Assembly: GCA_007119005.1 (NCBI GenBank)
Contig: SKQM01000194.1
Coordinates: 1-11,127, forward strand
Origin: Thioalkalivibrio sp.
GTDB lineage: Bacteria; Pseudomonadota; Gammaproteobacteria; Ectothiorhodospirales; Ectothiorhodospiraceae
Reading direction: 5' to 3'
DNA length: 11,127 nt
The notes under the pieces were generated by a model. That model saw only the letters and a list, made by a program, of their open reading frames with translations, searched no databases and was not told the DNA's origin. This document shows positions 6,745-11,127 of this stretch, one piece after another; positions within the stretch are counted from its first letter, which is position 1, and each line of letters starts with the position of its first letter. Both the position numbers and the translations under genes were made by a program.

Positions 6745-7559
6745 TCTTCCGGAAACAGCGGATCGAGAAATTCCCGCAGGCCGCTCAGGTACTCCGCGCG
6801 ACTGCGCAGGAACGCGTCGTTGTGGCCGCCACGCAGCTCCAGTAGCGGCGCGCCGGCCGCGTCGGCGATCCGCCGTCCGTGCTCGAACGGCACGATCTCG
6901 TCGTCACGGCTGTGCACCACCAACACGGGTGCGTCGATCGACTCGACCCGGCCCAACACCTGGTACTCGTGCCGGATCAGGCGCCGTACGGGTAGCCAGG
7001 GATAGACCTCCGCGCCGAGATCGGCGGCGCTGGTGAACGGAGACTCCAGGATCACCGCCCCGGGCGTCTCGCGAACGGCCAGTTCGGCCGCGACCGCGGC
7101 GCCCAGCGAGCGCCCGAACACCACGATCCGCGATGCTGGAATGCCGCGGTCTTCGCGCAGGTAATGCCAGGCCGCCGTGGCGTCGAGGCGTGTGCCGGTC
7201 TCGCCGGGCCGGCCGCCACTGCGGCCGTAGCCGCGGTAGCTGAGAATGAACACCGACAGGTCGAGTTCATGGAAGATCTTCAGGGAATCGATGCGATGCG
7301 AGATGTTCCCGCCGTTGCCGTGGAAGAACAGCAGGGTCGCGCGGGCCTCCGGCGCGGGAACGAACCAGCCGTGCAAGGCCACCCCGTCCTCCGCGACCAG
7401 ATCGACATCGTCGTAAGCGAGACCGTGACGGTCCGGGGTCGTGACCAGGGTCGATGTCGGAAAGAAGAACAGCCGGTCCTGGGTCAGATAGAGGAAAGCG
7501 ACGAACAGCGCGTAGGCGACGACGCCCATCAACAGGAACTGGAGTAGTGTCCGGCCCAC
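6735..7559 (-). CDS. Membrane-anchored alpha/beta hydrolase (BEM46/ABHD13-like)
   Basis: A serine hydrolase of 274 residues (from the GTG at 7559) with one N-terminal membrane helix (about residues 5-25) and a catalytic domain probably facing the periplasm. Seen: an oxyanion-type HGNGGN (80-85), SYRGYGRSGG (107-116), nucleophile Ser151 in GRSLG, likely Asp220 in HSRDDEIVP and His246 in GGHNDAF. This matches the BEM46/ABHD13-type group, of esterase or thioesterase character but with no defined bacterial substrate. An in-frame GTG at 7640 would add 27 low-conservation residues encoded across a strong hairpin and lacks a ribosome site, while GGGA lies 8 nt before 7559, so the later start is preferred. 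It is the last gene of the RND / small protein / hydrolase unit and ends 36 nt from the convergent clsB-like gene. Confidence 0.88.
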   Translation of the reverse strand: MGRTLLQFLLMGVVAYALFVAFLYLTQDRLFFFPTSTLVTTPDRHGLAYDDVDLVAEDGVALHGWFVPAPEARATLLFFHGNGGNISHRIDSLKIFHELDLSVFILSYRGYGRSGGRPGETGTRLDATAAWHYLREDRGIPASRIVVFGRSLGAAVAAELAVRETPGAVILESPFTSAADLGAEVYPWLPVRRLIRHEYQVLGRVESIDAPVLVVHSRDDEIVPFEHGRRIADAAGAPLLELRGGHNDAFLRSRAEYLSGLREFLDPLFPEEGP

Positions 7560-7585
7560 CTGCCGTGTCCCGGTATCCGGCCCGC

Positions 7586-7612
7586 TCAGCCCCGGCATCA
7601 GGCCGGGGCTGA
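7586..7612 (-). repeat. Perfect 11-bp stem hairpin between small gene and hydrolase
   Basis: TCAGCCCCGGC (7586-7596) and GCCGGGGCTGA (7602-7612) pair perfectly around a 5-nt loop. It lies 35 nt after the stop of the small gene and 26 nt before the preferred hydrolase start. It resembles a terminator stem but no T-run follows on either strand. An RNA stability or processing element, or a partial terminator, is possible. Confidence 0.65.
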
Positions 7613-7647
7613 AGTGGCCGGAGCCATCACAGGGCCGCACATCGCCG

Positions 7648-7866
7648 TCACTGCCGGCGATAGGGATCGAAGTCGAATTTTCCCGACGTCATGTCGTCCC
7701 AGAGGTCGCTCTGCAATACCGCCAGCAGCTTGAACAGCCGGCGCAGTTCCGCGTCTTCGAGGAAGCGCTCGTCGCTGCTGGCCTTCAGCGCGTCAGCCAG
7801 CAGCGCACACTGGTCGCGCGTGATGCCCGTGACGTCCAGACCTTCTTCACCCATCTCCACCTGCAT
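7648..7866 (-). CDS. Small acidic protein of unknown function
   Basis: A 72-residue protein that I do not recognise. It is acidic, has no membrane segment or signal peptide, and holds one cysteine (TRDQCALLADALK). Two amphipathic helices are likely, about residues 15-31 and 38-60 (ELRRLFKLLAVLQSDLWDDM), followed by a short tail FDFDPYRRQ. The ATG at 7866 has a perfect AGGAGG (7872-7877) 5 nt upstream; the GTG two codons earlier overlaps that site and is unlikely. It lies 47 nt after the RND stop on the same strand, so it is probably co-transcribed with the pump. The strong ribosome site and clean coding frame support a real gene. A regulatory or adaptor role for the pump or the hydrolase is only a guess. 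Confidence 0.75.
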   Translation of the reverse strand: MQVEMGEEGLDVTGITRDQCALLADALKASSDERFLEDAELRRLFKLLAVLQSDLWDDMTSGKFDFDPYRRQ

Positions 7867-7871
7867 GTTCA

Positions 7872-7877
7872 CCTCCT
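7872..7877 (-). promoter_or_regulatory. Consensus ribosome binding site AGGAGG
   Basis: A perfect AGGAGG on the minus strand, 5 nt before the ATG at 7866. It fixes the start of the small acidic gene and is the strongest ribosome site in the window. Confidence 0.8.
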
Positions 7878-7913
7878 GCGGTCACTGCGCCCCGTGGCCG
7901 GACCATCTCCGGA

Positions 7914-10900
7914 TCAGGTCGCCTGCGCCTTGATCAGATCCACGCGCGTGCGCACGTACAGGTAGTACAGCACCGGGATGATCACCAGCGTCAACAGCGT
8001 GGACACCAGGATACCGAAGATCAGCGATACCGCGAGGCCACTGAAGATCGGGTCGTCGATGATGAACCCGGCACCGACCATCGCCGCGAGACCGGTGAGC
8101 ACGATCGGCTTCGCGCGCACGGCACCGGCGTTGACCACCGCCTCGGTCACCTCGACCCCGCGCCGGATCTCCTCGTTGATGAAGTCGACCAGCAGGATCG
8201 AGTTGCGCACGATGATCCCCGCCAGCGCGATCATCCCGATCATCGACGTCGCGGTGAACTTCGCGTCCATGAAGAACGCGTTCATGATCGCGTGGCCCGG
8301 CAGCACACCGATCACCGTCAGCGGTATCGGCGCCATGATGATCAGCGGCACCATGTACGAACGGAACTGCGCGACCACCAGCAGGTAGATCAGGATCAGG
8401 CCGACCGAATAGGCGATCCCCATGTCGCGGAACGTCTCGTAGGTGACCGTCCACTCGCCGTCCCATTTCAGGCTGAACTTGTAGGGGTTGTCCGGCTGGG
8501 CGAGGAAGTACTGCGCCAGCGGTTCGCCGTAGGCCATCGGCTTGTCACGCAGCTTTCCGAAGAGCTCGAACATGCCGTACAGCGGGCTGTCCACGCCTCC
8601 GGCCTGATCGGCCATCACGTACACCACCGGCAGCAGGTTCTTGTGGTGGATCGAGTGCTCGCGGGTGGTGTCGACGACGTTCACCACCTCGGAGATCGGC
8701 ACCAGCGCACCGTTCAGCGCGCGCACGTGCAGCCCGAGGATCGCGTCCAGGCTCGCGAGATCCGCCTCCTCGAACTGCAGACGCACCGGTACCGCGTATT
8801 TCACGTTCGTGCCGTAGAGGAAGGTCACGTCCTCACCGGAGAGCGCGGTCTGCACCGCGGTGACCACCGCCTGCTGCGACACGCCGAGGCGGGCGGCCCG
8901 TTCCCGATCCACCCGCAGGATGTATTTCGGCCCCGGGTACTCCACCGAGTCGTCGATGTCGGTGATGTAGCGCGTATTCTCGAAGACCTCCCGCACCTTG
9001 TGCGCGATCTCGATCTGACCGGCGTAATCCGGCCCGTAGATCTCCGCGACGATCGGGGACATCACCGGCGGACCCGGAGGCACCTCCACCACCTTCACCC
9101 GGCCGCCGTGGCGATCCGCGATCGCGTTGATCTGGGGCCGTACCGACAGGGCGATGTCGTGGCTCTTGCGCTTGCGGTCGGCGGCGTCGGTCAGGTTGAC
9201 CTGGATGTCGCCCAGGTGCGAGCCCTCCCGCAGGTAGTACTGGCGCACGAGGCCGTTGAAGTTGATCGGTGCGGCGGTGCCGGCGTAGATCTGCACGTCG
9301 TGCACCTCCGGTACCGCCCGCAGGTAGTCGCCCATCTCCGACAGAACCTGCTTGGTGCTTTCCAGGCTGCTGCCCTCGGGCATGTCCAGCACGACCTGGA
9401 ACTCCGCCTTGTCGTCGAACGGCAGCATCTTGAGCACGACGACCTGGAAGAACACCAGCGACACCGAGGCAAGGATCAGCACCAGCGTGCCGGCGAACAT
9501 CACCATGCGGGCCATCCGGGCCTTCGCCGTCATGCCGAGGAACGGGCGCAGGATCAGGTTGAAGATCTGCATCAGCTGCTTCGAGGCCGTCTCGGCACTG
9601 TGCTCGCTGTGCCCGGCCAGGATCGCCTGTTCGTGCCGCTCCGCCTGCCGCCGCAGCACCTTGTAGGTGAGCCACGGAGTGACCACGAACGCGACCGCCA
9701 GCGAGATGATCATGCCGAGGCTGGCATTGATCGGGATCGGGCTCATGTACGGCCCCATCAGGCCGGTCACGAAAGCCATCGGCAGCAGGGCCGCGATCAC
9801 CGTGAAGGTGGCCAGGATGGTCGGACCACCCACCTCGTCCACCGCCGCAGGGATCGCCTCGAGGAACTTCTTGCGGCCCATGCTCATGTGCCGGTGGATG
9901 TTCTCCACCACCACGATCGCGTCATCGACCAGGATGCCGATCGAGAAGATCAGCGCGAACAGCGACACGCGGTTCAGCGTGAAGCCCCAGGCCCAGGATG
10001 CGAACAGCGTCAGCGCCAGCGTGATCACCACCGCGGTGCCGACGATGAAGGCCTCGCGCCAGCCGAGCGCGATCCAGACCAGCACGACCACCGACGCGGT
10101 GGCAAAGATCAGTTTCTGGATCAGGGTCTTCGCCTTGTAGTCGGCGGTGGCGCCGTAGTTCCGGGTAATCGTGGTCTCGACCCCGTCAGGAATGTAGGTG
10201 CCGCGCAGCTGTTCCAGCCGGTCGACCAGCGCATTGGCGATGTCCACCGCGTTGGTGCCGGGCTGTTTGGCGATGGCCACGGTCACTGCCGGGTGCACCT
10301 CACCGAAATAGCCCTCGTCACCGGCCGCCGCGCCGTAGGCGAAGCTCACGTGCCGCGTGGCGTAGCCGGGCCCCTGCACGACTTCGGCGACATCCGACAG
10401 GTACACCGGGCGACCGTCCCGCATACCGACCACCAGCGCCGCGAAATCCGCCGGCCGCGTGATGAAGTCGCCGGCCTGCACCAGCACTTCCCGGTTGTCC
10501 TGGTACAGCACACCCGCGTCGCGGCTGAAATTGCTGGCCATCAACGCGTTGCGCAGATCCTCCACCGAGAGGCTGTGGCCGGCCAGCGCCTCGGGTCGGA
10601 AGCGCACGTGCACCACGTGATCCGGGCCGCCGACGGTGTAGATGTCCCGGGTTCCCGGGACGCGCTTGAGCTCGGACTCGATCGCATGCGCGACTGCGGC
10701 CAGATCGTGGCTGCCCCGCGTCTCGTCCTGGGTCCAGAGTGTCACGGTCACGATGGGAACGTCGTCGATCCCCATCGGCTTGATCAGCGGCTCCCCGACG
10801 CCCAGGTTCTTCGGCAGCCAGTCCTGGTTCGAGAAGACCTGGGTATACAGGCGCACCAGCGCGTCGGTGCGGTTCTCCCCCACCTTGAACTGGACCGTGA

Positions 10901-11127
10901 TCTTGGCCATGTTCGGCTGCGACGTCGAGTAGATGTCGTCGATGCCCTCGATCTCGGAGAGCACCTGCTCGGCCGGTGTCGCCACCAGCTGGGAGACCTC
11001 GTCCGCAGTCGCCCCGTGAAACGGGATGAACACGTCCGCAATGGTGACGTTGATCTGCGGCTCCTCCTCGCGCGGCGTGATCGACACCGCGAACGCGCCG
11101 AGAAGCAGGCCCACCAGCGCCAGCAGC
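7914..11127 (-). CDS. RND efflux permease, AcrB/AcrD/AcrF family (5' end beyond window)
   Basis: An inner-membrane proton-driven exporter subunit of the tripartite RND type, expected to work with a periplasmic adaptor and an outer-membrane channel encoded outside the window. The first visible codons (LLALVGLLLGAF) are the end of membrane helix 1, so about 10-25 residues are missing; 1070 remain. Numbering from the first complete visible codon, helix 4 has GILVDD with Asp401-Asp402, matching AcrB Asp407-Asp408. Helix 10 has GIIVRNSILLVDF with Arg974 where AcrB has Lys940. Arg1004 and Thr1011 match AcrB Arg971 and Thr978 in spacing. Two large periplasmic loops follow helices 1 and 7, as usual. 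Its substrate cannot be read from sequence: AcrB-like pumps export hydrophobic drugs, detergents or lipids. It is the first visible gene of a minus-strand unit with the small acidic protein and the hydrolase. Confidence 0.96.
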   Translation of the reverse strand, partial: LLALVGLLLGAFAVSITPREEEPQINVTIADVFIPFHGATADEVSQLVATPAEQVLSEIEGIDDIYSTSQPNMAKITVQFKVGENRTDALVRLYTQVFSNQDWLPKNLGVGEPLIKPMGIDDVPIVTVTLWTQDETRGSHDLAAVAHAIESELKRVPGTRDIYTVGGPDHVVHVRFRPEALAGHSLSVEDLRNALMASNFSRDAGVLYQDNREVLVQAGDFITRPADFAALVVGMRDGRPVYLSDVAEVVQGPGYATRHVSFAYGAAAGDEGYFGEVHPAVTVAIAKQPGTNAVDIANALVDRLEQLRGTYIPDGVETTITRNYGATADYKAKTLIQKLIFATASVVVLVWIALGWREAFIVGTAVVITLALTLFASWAWGFTLNRVSLFALIFSIGILVDDAIVVVENIHRHMSMGRKKFLEAIPAAVDEVGGPTILATFTVIAALLPMAFVTGLMGPYMSPIPINASLGMIISLAVAFVVTPWLTYKVLRRQAERHEQAILAGHSEHSAETASKQLMQIFNLILRPFLGMTAKARMARMVMFAGTLVLILASVSLVFFQVVVLKMLPFDDKAEFQVVLDMPEGSSLESTKQVLSEMGDYLRAVPEVHDVQIYAGTAAPINFNGLVRQYYLREGSHLGDIQVNLTDAADRKRKSHDIALSVRPQINAIADRHGGRVKVVEVPPGPPVMSPIVAEIYGPDYAGQIEIAHKVREVFENTRYITDIDDSVEYPGPKYILRVDRERAARLGVSQQAVVTAVQTALSGEDVTFLYGTNVKYAVPVRLQFEEADLASLDAILGLHVRALNGALVPISEVVNVVDTTREHSIHHKNLLPVVYVMADQAGGVDSPLYGMFELFGKLRDKPMAYGEPLAQYFLAQPDNPYKFSLKWDGEWTVTYETFRDMGIAYSVGLILIYLLVVAQFRSYMVPLIIMAPIPLTVIGVLPGHAIMNAFFMDAKFTATSMIGMIALAGIIVRNSILLVDFINEEIRRGVEVTEAVVNAGAVRAKPIVLTGLAAMVGAGFIIDDPIFSGLAVSLIFGILVSTLLTLVIIPVLYYLYVRTRVDLIKAQAT

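Noticed and set aside
7560..7640. Hydrolase start at the upstream GTG (7640)
   Set aside because: No ribosome site, 27 residues without conserved character, and the segment encodes a perfect hairpin; the GTG at 7559 leads straight into the membrane anchor. Not fully excluded.
7899..7913. Small hairpin CCGGA-N5-TCCGG after the RND stop as a terminator
   Set aside because: Only 5 bp with no T-run, and the next gene is 47 nt away with a strong ribosome site, so read-through is more likely.

Overview
The window is ordinary, densely packed, high-GC bacterial chromosome. The conserved fmdB-like / DUF502 / aspS gene order, the YbbO-like reductase and the ClsB-like synthase point to a gammaproteobacterium. 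The GC-rich codon use and a small DsrE-like protein would suit an Ectothiorhodospiraceae/Chromatiales-type lineage, but that placement is inference. No phage, transposon, CRISPR, tRNA or rRNA signature is visible, and no stretch over 300 bases lacks a gene.

Layout: (1) Positions 1-2773, minus strand: an FmdB-type zinc-ribbon protein, a two-helix DUF502/COV1-type membrane protein and aspartyl-tRNA synthetase. The synthetase's last dozen or so residues lie beyond the left edge. (2) Positions 2774-2909: a divergent intergenic region with a plausible promoter for the minus-strand genes and a perfect 7-bp inverted repeat near the plus-strand genes. (3) Positions 2910-6698, plus strand: four tightly packed genes with gaps of 1 nt and 15 nt and a 4-nt overlap. 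They encode a DsrE-like protein, an SDR oxidoreductase, a fused SpmA-SpmB membrane protein and a ClsB-type cardiolipin synthase. (4) Positions 6699-6734: a 36-nt convergent junction carrying part of a 12-bp direct repeat. (5) Positions 6735-11127, minus strand: an RND efflux permease whose first residues lie beyond the right edge, a 72-residue acidic protein of unknown function, and a membrane-anchored alpha/beta hydrolase.

The aspS unit is housekeeping, with a His30/Gly81 pair that suggests a non-discriminating AspRS able to charge tRNA(Asn) as well. The plus-strand cluster combines membrane-lipid synthesis (ClsB), a gate-type membrane protein (SpmAB), a redox enzyme and a sulfur-carrier-like protein; a shared envelope role is possible but unproven. 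The RND unit looks like an export pump with two downstream companions of unknown relation to it. I see no clear new defence or mobile system. The most checkable points are the AspRS specificity signature, the SpmAB-ClsB coupling, the orphan small gene behind the RND pump, and several short intergenic repeats.
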